NCBI GenBank assembly: GCA_009922615.1
Contig: RFVF01000051.1
Span: forward strand, 1-33,707
Length of the DNA: 33,707 nt
Direction: 5' to 3'
DNA from: Pseudomonadota bacterium
Lineage (GTDB): Bacteria > Verrucomicrobiota > Verrucomicrobiia > Limisphaerales > SXTU01
A program made the translations under genes and the position numbers. Below the pieces are notes generated by a model that did no database searches, had not been told where the DNA came from, and saw nothing but the letters and a program-made list of their open reading frames with translations. Below, piece after piece: positions 1 to 6,922 of the stretch; positions within the stretch are counted from its first letter, which is position 1, and the number at the start of each line of letters is the position of its first letter.

Positions 1-1599
1 GGCCCTCTCCCGCTGGGAGAGGGGAGCTGTTCGGCTGCGCGGGGCGCTTCGCGGGTCGAGGCAGAACTTCGATGGGCTGAGGAAGGCCTTTGGCGGCCGG
101 CGTCCCTCCTTCTCCCAGCGGGAGAAGGCTGGGATGAGGGGGAAGGCATCCACAATTCCGAAGCCTACGGAGTCAGATGTGATGGAAAGGGCGCTCGACC
201 AGAAGAATCGGTCGGTCGTCCGGTCGGAAAGGTGTCTCGACCCGAAGAAACGGTGCATCGACCTGAAGAAACGATGTGTCTTGATAGTCGAGAGGCCGTT
301 CCGACAGGTCGAGAAGCTATTCCGACAGATCGAGAGGCTATTCCGACAGATCGAGAGGCTATTCCGACAGATCGAGAGGTCATTCCGACAGGTCGAGAGG
401 CCGGTCCTACCCGTCTGGCCGCTGCCAAAGCCACCGGGGCCTTGCCCAAGGGCGTCGTCCGCGAGGCCAAGGTGCCCCGGAACGACACCGCGCAGAAGAT
501 TACTTGGGACTTGGGCGACTTGGCCGGGAAGCGGGCCGTCATCGAGGTGACGGATGGCGACGAGGGAAAGGCTTATGCCTGGCTGGCCTTCGGGCGGTTC
601 GTCCCGGCCTTGCCCGAGCTGGTCTTGCAGGACACGCAGGGCATCGGGAAGAGGCAGGTGCTGGGCGCGGACCTGGCCCGGGTGCTCCTGCTGGATCGCG
701 AGCCGGCCATCGTGGCGGCGGTGGCCAAGTTGTTCGCGGAGACGGAGGACCGGACGGTGCGGGCGGCGGCCGGGCGGGCGTGGCTGGCCTTGGAGCCGGA
801 GCAGGCGGACCACGCGTTGACGCCGGTGTTGCGCGACGCGAAGGAGCCGGAGGCGGTGCGCGCGGAGCTGGCCGTGCAGTTCGGGCAGTTGGGGCTCAAC
901 GCGCCACTCGTGGCCGCGCTGACGAATGCGCCGACGCGGTTGCAGACGAAGTTCGCCGTCGCGCTGCTGGCCAACGGGAGCGGCGCGGAGCAGTTGCTCG
1001 CCGCCGCCGAGGCCGGGCGCGTCCCGGCGCGGCTGCTGCAAGACCGGACGTTGGCGGACCGGCTCGGGGCGAGCCCGGCACGCGACGCGAAGGCGCGGCT
1101 GGCGGCGTTGACGAAGAATCTTCCGCCCGCCGACGCGGCGGTGCAGTTGGCCATCGAGGCGCGGCGCAAAGGATTTGCTCCGCAGCAGGCCAGCGCGGCG
1201 CGCGGGGCGGCCGTCTTCACCAAGGCGTGCGCCGTGTGCCATCAGCTCGGCGGTCAGGGCGCGCTGGTGGGCCCGCAATTGGATGGCATCGGCGGCCGGG
1301 GCTTGGAGCGGTTGCTCGAAGACATTCTCGATCCCAACCGGAATGTGGACAAAGCCTTCCGCACGACGGTCTATGTGCTCAAGGACGGTGAGACGGTGAG
1401 CGGCCTCGCGCGCCGCGAGGAAGGCGGCGCGTTCATCTACGCCCTGGCGAACGGTCAGGAGGCGCGCGTGGCGAAAGCGGACGTGAAGGAGCGGCGGGAG
1501 ACGGAGACGTCGTTGATGCCCGCGAATTTCGCCGAGGCGCTCACGGCGGCGGAGCTCAATGACCTGCTGGCGTTCCTGCTGGAGCACAAAGCGCGGTGA
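1..1599 (+). CDS. PVC-type heme-binding (CxxCH) protein, C-terminal part, 5' end outside the window
   Basis: The frame ending in TGA at 1597-1599 has no stop codon back to base 1, so the gene may begin upstream of the window; the first in-frame start inside is GTG at 232, which lies in repeat DNA and is unlikely to be the true start. Family-like sequence begins near 436 and includes a beta-rich stretch (TWDLGDLAGKRAVIEV, AYAWLAFGRF), then an alpha-helical HEAT-like region (about 640-1150). A cytochrome c-like domain follows, with CAVCH at 1228-1242 as heme ligand and a likely axial Met in SLMPANF (1516-1518). The block around ILDPNRNVDKAFRTTVY is typical of the Planctomycetes/Verrucomicrobia heme-binding domain (TIGR02603 type), usually the C-terminus of large secreted dehydrogenase-like proteins. 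Bases 1-413 encode only repeat-derived peptide (PTDREAI heptads). The protein is probably periplasmic; its substrate is unknown. It could be an interrupted gene rather than a functional one. Confidence 0.75.
   Translation, partial: GPLPLGEGSCSAARGASRVEAELRWAEEGLWRPASLLLPAGEGWDEGEGIHNSEAYGVRCDGKGARPEESVGRPVGKVSRPEETVHRPEETMCLDSREAVPTGREAIPTDREAIPTDREAIPTDREVIPTGREAGPTRLAAAKATGALPKGVVREAKVPRNDTAQKITWDLGDLAGKRAVIEVTDGDEGKAYAWLAFGRFVPALPELVLQDTQGIGKRQVLGADLARVLLLDREPAIVAAVAKLFAETEDRTVRAAAGRAWLALEPEQADHALTPVLRDAKEPEAVRAELAVQFGQLGLNAPLVAALTNAPTRLQTKFAVALLANGSGAEQLLAAAEAGRVPARLLQDRTLADRLGASPARDAKARLAALTKNLPPADAAVQLAIEARRKGFAPQQASAARGAAVFTKACAVCHQLGGQGALVGPQLDGIGGRGLERLLEDILDPNRNVDKAFRTTVYVLKDGETVSGLARREEGGAFIYALANGQEARVAKADVKERRETETSLMPANFAEALTAAELNDLLAFLLEHKAR
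3..140. repeat. Pair of REP-like palindromes in inverted orientation (REPIN-like)
   Basis: Palindrome 1 has arms CCCTCTCCC (3-11) and GGGAGAGGG (15-23) with loop GCT. Palindrome 2 has arms CCTTCTCCC (108-116) and GGGAGAAGG (120-128) with loop AGC, followed by CTGGGATGAGGG (129-140). The loops are reverse complements, so the two copies face opposite ways about 100 bp apart, as in REP doublets (REPINs/BIMEs). The palindrome plus GCTGGGRTGAGGG tail resembles a repeat type common between genes in many bacteria. Here it lies in an open reading frame. Confidence 0.6.
195..413. repeat. 21-bp minisatellite that switches orientation in the middle
   Basis: Four 21-bp units start with TCGACC or similar at 195, 216, 237 and 258. 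A 9-bp spacer follows (279-287), then six units of the TCGAGAGGCTATTCCGACAG type start at 288, 309, 330, 351, 372 and 393, the last degenerate. The unit at 216-236 matches the reverse complement of the unit at 288-308 at 16 of 21 positions, so the left block is the inverse of the right block. Because 21 is divisible by 3, unit gain or loss keeps the reading frame; the plus-strand frame gives the heptad PTDREAI. Confidence 0.85.
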
Positions 1600-1654
1600 G
1601 CAAGCTAAGAATCTGCGCGACGCGGGCGCAAGCTGTCTCGCCCAAAACCCCGAA

Positions 1655-1682
1655 TTGACTGATTCCGGCCGTTGGCTATGCT
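1655..1682 (+). promoter_or_regulatory. Putative sigma-70-like promoter of pgk
   Basis: TTGACT (1655-1660) and TATGCT (1677-1682) are separated by 16 bp and resemble -35 and -10 boxes. The expected transcription start, about 1688-1690, lies only a few bases before the pgk ATG at 1695, which fits the absence of a Shine-Dalgarno sequence there. Verrucomicrobial promoter consensus is not well known to me, so this is a pattern match only. Confidence 0.35.
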
Positions 1683-1694
1683 CCGCGTCTCTTT

Positions 1695-2993
1695 ATGGCG
1701 AAGCTGACCGTCCGAGATTTGAATGTGCGTGGCAAACGCGTCTTTGTGCGCGTGGATTACAACGTCCCGATGGAGGAGCAGGGCGGCCAGATGGTGATCA
1801 ACGACGCCACTCGCATCAAGGAAACCCTCCCCACGCTCGATTTGCTGATCGCTGGCGGCGCCCGGATCATCCTCGCGGCGCACCTTGGCCGACCCAAGGG
1901 CAAGCGCGAGCCGTCCATGTCGCTCCGGCCCGTCGCGGCCAAGCTCGCCGACCTCATCAACCGCCCCGTCGCCTTCGTGGATGACTGCATCGGCGAGAAG
2001 GTTGAGAAAACTGCGGGCGCGCTGAAGGAAGGCGACATTCTCCTGCTGGAGAACACCCGTTACTACGATCAGGAAGAGGCGAATGACCCCGCGTTCGCCG
2101 AGCAACTCGCGAAGGTCGCGGATGCCTACGTGAACGACGCGTTCGGCGCGGCGCACCGGGCGCACGCAAGCACCGAAGGCGTGGCACGCATCGTCGCGAA
2201 ACGCGGCGGCCAGTGCGCGGCGGGCCTGCTGATGGAGCGCGAGCTGAAGTTCCTCGGCGATGAACTGGAAACCCCGGCGCGGCCGTTCGTGGTCATTCTC
2301 GGCGGCGCAAAGGTGTCGGACAAGATTCTCGTGATTGACCGGCTGTTGGAGAAGGCCGACACGATCCTCATCGGCGGCGCGATGGCCTACACGTTCAAGC
2401 TCGCGATGGGCTACGGCGTCGGCAAGTCGCTCGTCGAGCCGGACGCGACCCGCACCGCCGTGCGCGCGCTGGCCAAGGCCGCCGACCGCGGCGTGAAATT
2501 CCTCCTGCCTACCGACAACGTCGTCGCCACGCCCGTGGACAGCGGCAAACTCAACAAAAAGGGCAAACCCGTCTTCGACTTCGTGAACCCGAAGGTCAAC
2601 AGCGACGCGGACATTGCAGACGCCGACGAGGGCTTCGACATCGGTCCCGCCACGGCCGCGCGCTACGCGGACATCGTGCGCAGCGCGAAAACCGTGCTGT
2701 GGAACGGCCCGATGGGGATGTTCGAGGACAAGCGCTTCGCCGAGGGCACCAACGCCGTGGCCCGCGCGGTGGTGGAAGCCACGCAGAAGAACGGCGCCAA
2801 GACCATCATCGGCGGCGGCGACAGCGTGAAGGCGCTGAACAAGGCCGGCCTCGGCGATAAGGTGACGTTCATGAGCACCGGTGGCGGTGCGAGCTTGGAA
2901 TTCCTCGAAGGCAAAGAGCTGCCCGGGGGAACAAGACCGTCGCCGAGGGGCTGGCCCTCGTTGACGGCCTCAAGCGCGAGCTCGCGAGCGTGA
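1695..2993 (+). CDS. pgk: Phosphoglycerate kinase, C-terminus replaced by out-of-frame tpiA sequence
   Basis: Glycolytic enzyme converting 1,3-bisphosphoglycerate and ADP to 3-phosphoglycerate and ATP in the cytoplasm. Visible hallmarks are the N-domain motif RVDYNVP (D21, N23), AHLGRPKGK, GAAHRAHAS, ILGGAKVSDK, the nucleotide-site GGGDS and STGGGASLEFLEGKELPG near the end. The first 411 residues are a normal PGK. After Gly411 (codon 2925-2927) the frame continues as GTRPSPRGWPSLTASS, which is not PGK: the DNA from 2930 is tpiA read in another frame. The usual last few PGK residues and the stop are therefore missing. ATG 1695 is preceded by no ribosome-binding site but by a promoter-like sequence. 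It is first in a run of + strand genes, with tpiA and secG next. The body call is certain; the 3' end may reflect a real deletion or an assembly fault. Confidence 0.95.
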   Translation: MAKLTVRDLNVRGKRVFVRVDYNVPMEEQGGQMVINDATRIKETLPTLDLLIAGGARIILAAHLGRPKGKREPSMSLRPVAAKLADLINRPVAFVDDCIGEKVEKTAGALKEGDILLLENTRYYDQEEANDPAFAEQLAKVADAYVNDAFGAAHRAHASTEGVARIVAKRGGQCAAGLLMERELKFLGDELETPARPFVVILGGAKVSDKILVIDRLLEKADTILIGGAMAYTFKLAMGYGVGKSLVEPDATRTAVRALAKAADRGVKFLLPTDNVVATPVDSGKLNKKGKPVFDFVNPKVNSDADIADADEGFDIGPATAARYADIVRSAKTVLWNGPMGMFEDKRFAEGTNAVARAVVEATQKNGAKTIIGGGDSVKALNKAGLGDKVTFMSTGGGASLEFLEGKELPGGTRPSPRGWPSLTASSASSRA

Positions 2994-3649
2994 AGGAAGT
3001 GGACGTCGTCATCTGCCCGCCCTTCACCGCACTGGAATCCGTCTCGAAGGCCATCGAGGGCACGAATCTCCGCCTCGGCGCGCAGAACATGAGCGAGCAC
3101 AATTTCGGCGCGCATACGGGTGAGACTTGCGCCGGGATGCTCAAGGAATTCCTCGTCCGCTACGTCATCCTCGGCCATTCCGAGCGCCGCCAGTATCAAC
3201 TGGAGGGCGATCCGCTCATTGCCAAGAAGGCCGCCGCCGCGCTCGCCGCGTCGCTCAAGCCCATCGTCTGCGTCGGCGAACGCCTCGAAGACCGCGAGTC
3301 CGGCAAGACCGAGCAAGTCGTCGAGACACAGGTCCGTGGCAGCCTCGCCGGGCTGACCAAGGCGCAGATGGAGGAAGTGATCATCGCCTACGAGCCCGTC
3401 TGGGCGATCGGCACCGGCAAGACCGCCACGACGCAACAGGCTCAGGATGTTCACGCGTTTATCCGCCGCGTGCTGACCGAGATGTTTGACGAGCCGACGG
3501 CGCGGCGCGTCCGCATCCAATACGGTGGCAGCGTGAAGCCCAACAATGCCCGTGAACTCATGAGCCAGCCTGACGTGGACGGCGCGCTCGTGGGTGGTGC
3601 ATCGCTGACCGTGCGCGACTTTGCGGACATCGTGAAGAATTCGATTTGA
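2930..3649 (+). CDS. tpiA: Triosephosphate isomerase, N-terminus missing (deletion at pgk junction)
   Basis: Interconverts dihydroxyacetone phosphate and glyceraldehyde 3-phosphate. The frame shows the catalytic His in ILGHSERRQ (His codon 3176-3178), the catalytic Glu in AYEPVWAIGTGKT (Glu codon 3392-3394, with loop 6), YGGSVKPNNA and GALVGGASL. Homology starts abruptly at 2930 with NKTVAEGLALVDGLKREL. The canonical beginning, about a dozen residues ending in GNWKM and containing the substrate-binding Asn and catalytic Lys, is absent, together with its start codon. The first start codon available is GTG 2990, overlapping the TGA of the pgk frame as GTGA; starting there would remove 20 more residues. 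The remaining 239 codons compare with about 250 in the family. As it stands the product should be inactive, so a true deletion would call for another tpiA or relaxed need for TIM; otherwise this is a sequencing or assembly artefact. Confidence 0.9.
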   Translation, partial: NKTVAEGLALVDGLKRELASVKEVDVVICPPFTALESVSKAIEGTNLRLGAQNMSEHNFGAHTGETCAGMLKEFLVRYVILGHSERRQYQLEGDPLIAKKAAAALAASLKPIVCVGERLEDRESGKTEQVVETQVRGSLAGLTKAQMEEVIIAYEPVWAIGTGKTATTQQAQDVHAFIRRVLTEMFDEPTARRVRIQYGGSVKPNNARELMSQPDVDGALVGGASLTVRDFADIVKNSI

Positions 3650-3687
3650 ACCTGACTGCTAATTGCTGACTCCCAACCGCTAAACCT

Positions 3688-4209
3688 ATGAGTTTTCTTG
3701 TCGGACTTTTGACCGCTGTCCTTGTGCTGGACAGCCTCTTCCTCATCCTCCTCATCCTCGTGCAGTTGCCCAAGAAGGAAGCCGGTGTCGGACAGGCCTT
3801 CGGCGGCGGCGCGACCGACGCGCTGTTTGGCGCGGGCACCGGCAACGCGCTCACGCAGATGACGAAATACGCCGCGGGCATCTTCCTCAGCCTGTGCCTC
3901 GTGCTTTACGTCATGGGCGGCGCAGCTCGCAAAGGCACCAGCAGCGTGCGCGAAGAATTGAAGAAAGGCGGAACCGGCTCCGTGCTCCCGCCCAAGCCAT
4001 CCGCGCCGCCCGCGATGTCCGCGCCGCCCGTTGCGATTCCACCGCCGGCATCGATCCTCAGCAACGCTCCTGCCGCGACGAATCCACCCGCAGCAAAAGC
4101 GGTTTCCACCACCGCCACACAGTTGTTGCCCGCGTCCAACGCTGTCGCGCCCAAAGCCGTCGCTCCGGCCACGACTCCGCCCTCGACAACGCCGCCCGCG
4201 AAAAAATAA
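3688..4209 (+). CDS. secG: Preprotein translocase subunit SecG with long Pro/Ala-rich tail
   Basis: Small integral membrane subunit of the SecYEG channel. Two hydrophobic segments are visible (about residues 4-25 and 54-76), joined by the conserved loop QLPKKEAGVGQAFGGG, which is typical of SecG. The family is usually 70-120 residues; this protein has 173. The last roughly 85 residues are a low-complexity Pro/Ala/Thr/Val stretch ending in PPAKK. If the usual topology holds, with both ends outside, the tail would lie in the periplasm. It follows tpiA by 38 bp, an order (pgk-tpiA-secG) found in many bacteria. The tail contains no recognisable domain. Confidence 0.92.
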   Translation: MSFLVGLLTAVLVLDSLFLILLILVQLPKKEAGVGQAFGGGATDALFGAGTGNALTQMTKYAAGIFLSLCLVLYVMGGAARKGTSSVREELKKGGTGSVLPPKPSAPPAMSAPPVAIPPPASILSNAPAATNPPAAKAVSTTATQLLPASNAVAPKAVAPATTPPSTTPPAKK

Positions 4210-4219
4210 CTTCGGCCTC

Positions 4220-5926
4220 ATGCCGCCGCACGCGAACGCCTCTGGACCCGCTCCCGAGGCGTTTTGCTTGGGAAGGCGAAAGACACAAGGCGAAAGGCAC
4301 AAGGGCCACAACCGTTGGTGCACCGCCGCCTTTTTCTTTTTTGCTTTTTCCTTTTTCCTTCTCGCCCTGAGTGGCTGCACCCGCTCCGAGCCGCCCGCCG
4401 ACCTCACCGTCATCAACGGTGCAGAGCCCGATTCCCTCGATCCCGCCATCATCTCCACGCAGACGGAGATGCGCATCGTGAAGGCGCTCTTCGAGGGACT
4501 AACACGCCTCGAAGGCAAGAACGCCACCGCCGAACCGGCCATCGCTCATCGCTGGGACATGTCGCCCGATGGCGCGGTTTACACCTTCCACCTCCGCACC
4601 AACGCCTTCTGGTCCACCGGCCAGTCCATCACCGCCGAGGACTTCGTCTGGTCGTGGCGGCGCGCCCTCGCCCCGGAGACTGGCGCGGAATACGCCAGCC
4701 AACTCTTCTTCATCAAGGGCGCGGAGGACTACTCGACGGGCAAGACCAACGCCGCGACCGGCAAGCCCTTCACGCCCGAGGACGTCGCCGTGCGCGCGCT
4801 CGACCCGCACACGCTGCGCGTGGAACTCATCGGCCCCGCCGCATTCTTTCTCGATCTCTGCGCGTTCCCGACACTCGCTGCCGTGCCGCGCTTCTGGATT
4901 GAGAAGCACGGCGACCGCTGGCTCCTCGCGCCGCCCGTGCCGTGCAATGGCGCTTACACACTGGAGTTCTGGCGGCTCAATGACCGTGTCCGCCTCCGTC
5001 GCAACCCGCTCCACTGGGATGTAGCGAACATCCGCAGCGAACTCGTGGACTTCCTGCCCATCAAGTCGTCCACCACGGCCCTCAACCTCTACGAGACCGG
5101 TGCTGCGGATGTCATCTGGGACAAGAACCTCGTCCCGAATGAACTCATGGACGTGCTCGGCAAGCGTCCCGACTGTCACAAGTTCGACTACCTCGGCACC
5201 TACTTCTTCCGCTTCAACGTGAAGCGCAAGCCGTTCAGCGACGTGCGCGTGCGCAAGGCCTTCGCCCTCGCCGTGGATCGCAAGCAGCTCGCCGCCAAAA
5301 TCGTCCGCAGCGGCGAGACTCCGACCTCGCACTTCACTCCGAAAGGTATGGGCGTCTATGAGCCGCCCGAGGGCTGGGGCTATGATCCTGACCAGGCGCG
5401 CAAGCTCCTCGCCGAGGCGGGCTTCCCCGGCGGCAAGGACTTCCCGCCGTTCCATTACCTCTTCAAGACCGACAAGCTTGACGAGCAGGTGGGCGTGGAG
5501 TTGCAGGAGATCTGGCGTAAGGAACTCGGCGTGAAGATGGAACTGCGCGCGATGGAGCCGAAGGTTTATTACAGTGCCCAGAGCGCGCTGGATTACGACC
5601 TCTCGCGCAGCAGTTGGATCGGCGACTACAACGACCCGAACACGTTCCTCGACATGTTCATGACCGGCAACGGCAACAACCGCACCGGTTGGTCCAACCC
5701 CGCCTACGACGAGCTCATCCGCACCGCCAACCTCCAGACTGACCCCAAGAAACGCGCCGCACTGCTGCGCCAAGCCGAGACGCTCCTCATCCGTGACGAC
5801 CTGCCCATCGTCCCGCTGTGGTTCTACGCCGGCGTGAACTTCTACGACCCGAAGAAGATTGAGGGCATCCACGCGAACTTGCTTGATGAACATCCGATAC
5901 ACACCATCGCGAGGAAAAAGAATTGA
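4220..5926 (+). CDS. oppA: Oligopeptide ABC transporter substrate-binding lipoprotein (SBP_bac_5)
   Basis: Periplasmic binding protein that captures peptides for the permeases encoded next. The N-terminus has a basic stretch, a Phe/Leu-rich core and a lipobox LALSGC, so it is a predicted lipoprotein. The mature part begins with the family pattern DLTVINGAEPDSLDP and contains GLTRLEGKN, FHLRTNAFWSTGQSITAEDF and VRVRKAFALAVDR, all typical of extracellular solute-binding family 5. ATG 4220 is chosen. TTG 4268 is a good alternative because GAGG at 4256-4259 is well spaced before it and it gives a signal peptide of ordinary length. The open frame extends upstream into secG, but that part is a shadow. 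It is co-directional with the secG-to-oppC block, and a hairpin separates it from oppB. Confidence 0.92.
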   Translation: MPPHANASGPAPEAFCLGRRKTQGERHKGHNRWCTAAFFFFAFSFFLLALSGCTRSEPPADLTVINGAEPDSLDPAIISTQTEMRIVKALFEGLTRLEGKNATAEPAIAHRWDMSPDGAVYTFHLRTNAFWSTGQSITAEDFVWSWRRALAPETGAEYASQLFFIKGAEDYSTGKTNAATGKPFTPEDVAVRALDPHTLRVELIGPAAFFLDLCAFPTLAAVPRFWIEKHGDRWLLAPPVPCNGAYTLEFWRLNDRVRLRRNPLHWDVANIRSELVDFLPIKSSTTALNLYETGAADVIWDKNLVPNELMDVLGKRPDCHKFDYLGTYFFRFNVKRKPFSDVRVRKAFALAVDRKQLAAKIVRSGETPTSHFTPKGMGVYEPPEGWGYDPDQARKLLAEAGFPGGKDFPPFHYLFKTDKLDEQVGVELQEIWRKELGVKMELRAMEPKVYYSAQSALDYDLSRSSWIGDYNDPNTFLDMFMTGNGNNRTGWSNPAYDELIRTANLQTDPKKRAALLRQAETLLIRDDLPIVPLWFYAGVNFYDPKKIEGIHANLLDEHPIHTIARKKN

Positions 5927-5998
5927 ACCACAGAGGCACAGAGGACACAGAGAAGCACACCGGAGATTTTTCATCTGTGTTCTCTGTGCCCCTGTGGT
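5927..5998. repeat. Imperfect inverted repeat between oppA and oppB
   Basis: A 25-nt left arm (5927-5951, starting ACCACAGAGGCACAGAGG) and a 25-nt right arm (5974-5998, ending CCCCTGTGGT) pair with two mismatches around a 22-nt loop. It directly follows the oppA stop and ends 9 bp before the oppB start. The ACCACAGAGGCACAGAG wording is a familiar dispersed intergenic repeat. As RNA it would form a strong stem that could stabilise the oppA message or reduce readthrough into the permease genes. Confidence 0.8.
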
Positions 5999-6007
5999 GA
6001 GTGCCCC

Positions 6008-6922
6008 ATGTATTTCGCGAAACGCCTAGCCTTCCTGCTCCCGCTGCTGCTGCTCATCAGCGTGCTGGCGTTTGCGTTGCTGAAGCTCGCGCCTGGCGGG
6101 CCGTTCGACAAAGAGCGCGCGCCGGCCACCGCAGAAATCAAGCGCGCCATCGAGGCCAAATATCACCTCGACGAGTCGTGGTGGCAGCAATACTGCCGCT
6201 ACATCGGCGGCGTGCTGCGCGGCGACTTCGGGCCGTCGTTCAAGTATCGCAACCACACCGTCACGGACATCATCGCGCAGGGGTTGCCGGTGTCGGTGGC
6301 GCTGGGCGGGATGGCGTTCGCGCTGTCGTTGGGCATCGGTATTCCTCTGGGCTTCTGGTCGGCGGCGCGGCGGGGGCAGTGGGGGGATTACACGGGAAGT
6401 TTCCTCGCGATTCTCGCGGTGTGCGTGCCGGCGCTGGTGGTCGGGCCGTTGCTCGTGATGGGGCTGGCGATTCAATGGCGGCTGCTGCCGGTGGCGCTGT
6501 GGACTTCGCCCGCGCATGTCATCCTGCCGACTCTCACGCTCGGACTCTACTTCTCCGGTCGCGTCGCTCGGCTCATGCGTGAGGGTATGCTGACAACCTT
6601 GCACGAGCATTACATCACCACGGCGCGCGCCAAGGGCCTCGACGACACGACCGTGCTGCTCAAGCACGCGTTGCGCATCGCCATCCTGCCTGTGGTGTCT
6701 TATTCGGGGCCGCTGCTGGCGGATTTGCTCACGGGATCGTTCATTGTGGAGAACCTGTTCCAGATTCCCGGCATTGGCGTGTTCATGGTGAACAGCTCAC
6801 TCAACCGCGACTATCCCATGGTCATCGGCCTGGTGCTGCTCTACGCAACGTTGCTGCTCGTGCTGAACCTGATCGTGGACGTGGGCTACAGCTATCTCGA
6901 CCGGAGGGTGAAGTATGAGTAG
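6008..6922 (+). CDS. oppB: Peptide ABC transporter permease, OppB type
   Basis: Inner-membrane permease of a peptide importer, 304 residues with about six hydrophobic segments. The N-terminus, FAKRLAFLLPLLLLISVLAF followed by LKLAPGGPFD, matches the OppB class. The cytoplasmic EAA loop that contacts the ATPase is visible around HYITTARAKGLDD, and the C-terminal part has VENLFQIPGIGVFMV. ATG 6008 gives a full-length protein. It overlaps the next permease gene by 8 bp, indicating translational coupling. No OppD/OppF ATPase gene is present in this window. Confidence 0.93.
   Translation: MYFAKRLAFLLPLLLLISVLAFALLKLAPGGPFDKERAPATAEIKRAIEAKYHLDESWWQQYCRYIGGVLRGDFGPSFKYRNHTVTDIIAQGLPVSVALGGMAFALSLGIGIPLGFWSAARRGQWGDYTGSFLAILAVCVPALVVGPLLVMGLAIQWRLLPVALWTSPAHVILPTLTLGLYFSGRVARLMREGMLTTLHEHYITTARAKGLDDTTVLLKHALRIAILPVVSYSGPLLADLLTGSFIVENLFQIPGIGVFMVNSSLNRDYPMVIGLVLLYATLLLVLNLIVDVGYSYLDRRVKYE

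Noticed and set aside
195..413. CRISPR array
   Set aside because: The 21-bp units are contiguous without unique spacers and invert in the middle; no cas genes are nearby.
2919..2993. Programmed -1 frameshift making a PGK-TIM fusion
   Set aside because: The G-run is not a good slippery heptamer (CGG against GGG in the P site) and would not restore the missing PGK end or the TIM catalytic segment.
4499..5974. 491-codon minus-strand open frame opposite oppA
   Set aside because: Shadow of the oppA coding frame in GC-rich DNA; its translation shows no family pattern while the plus strand is a clear solute-binding protein.
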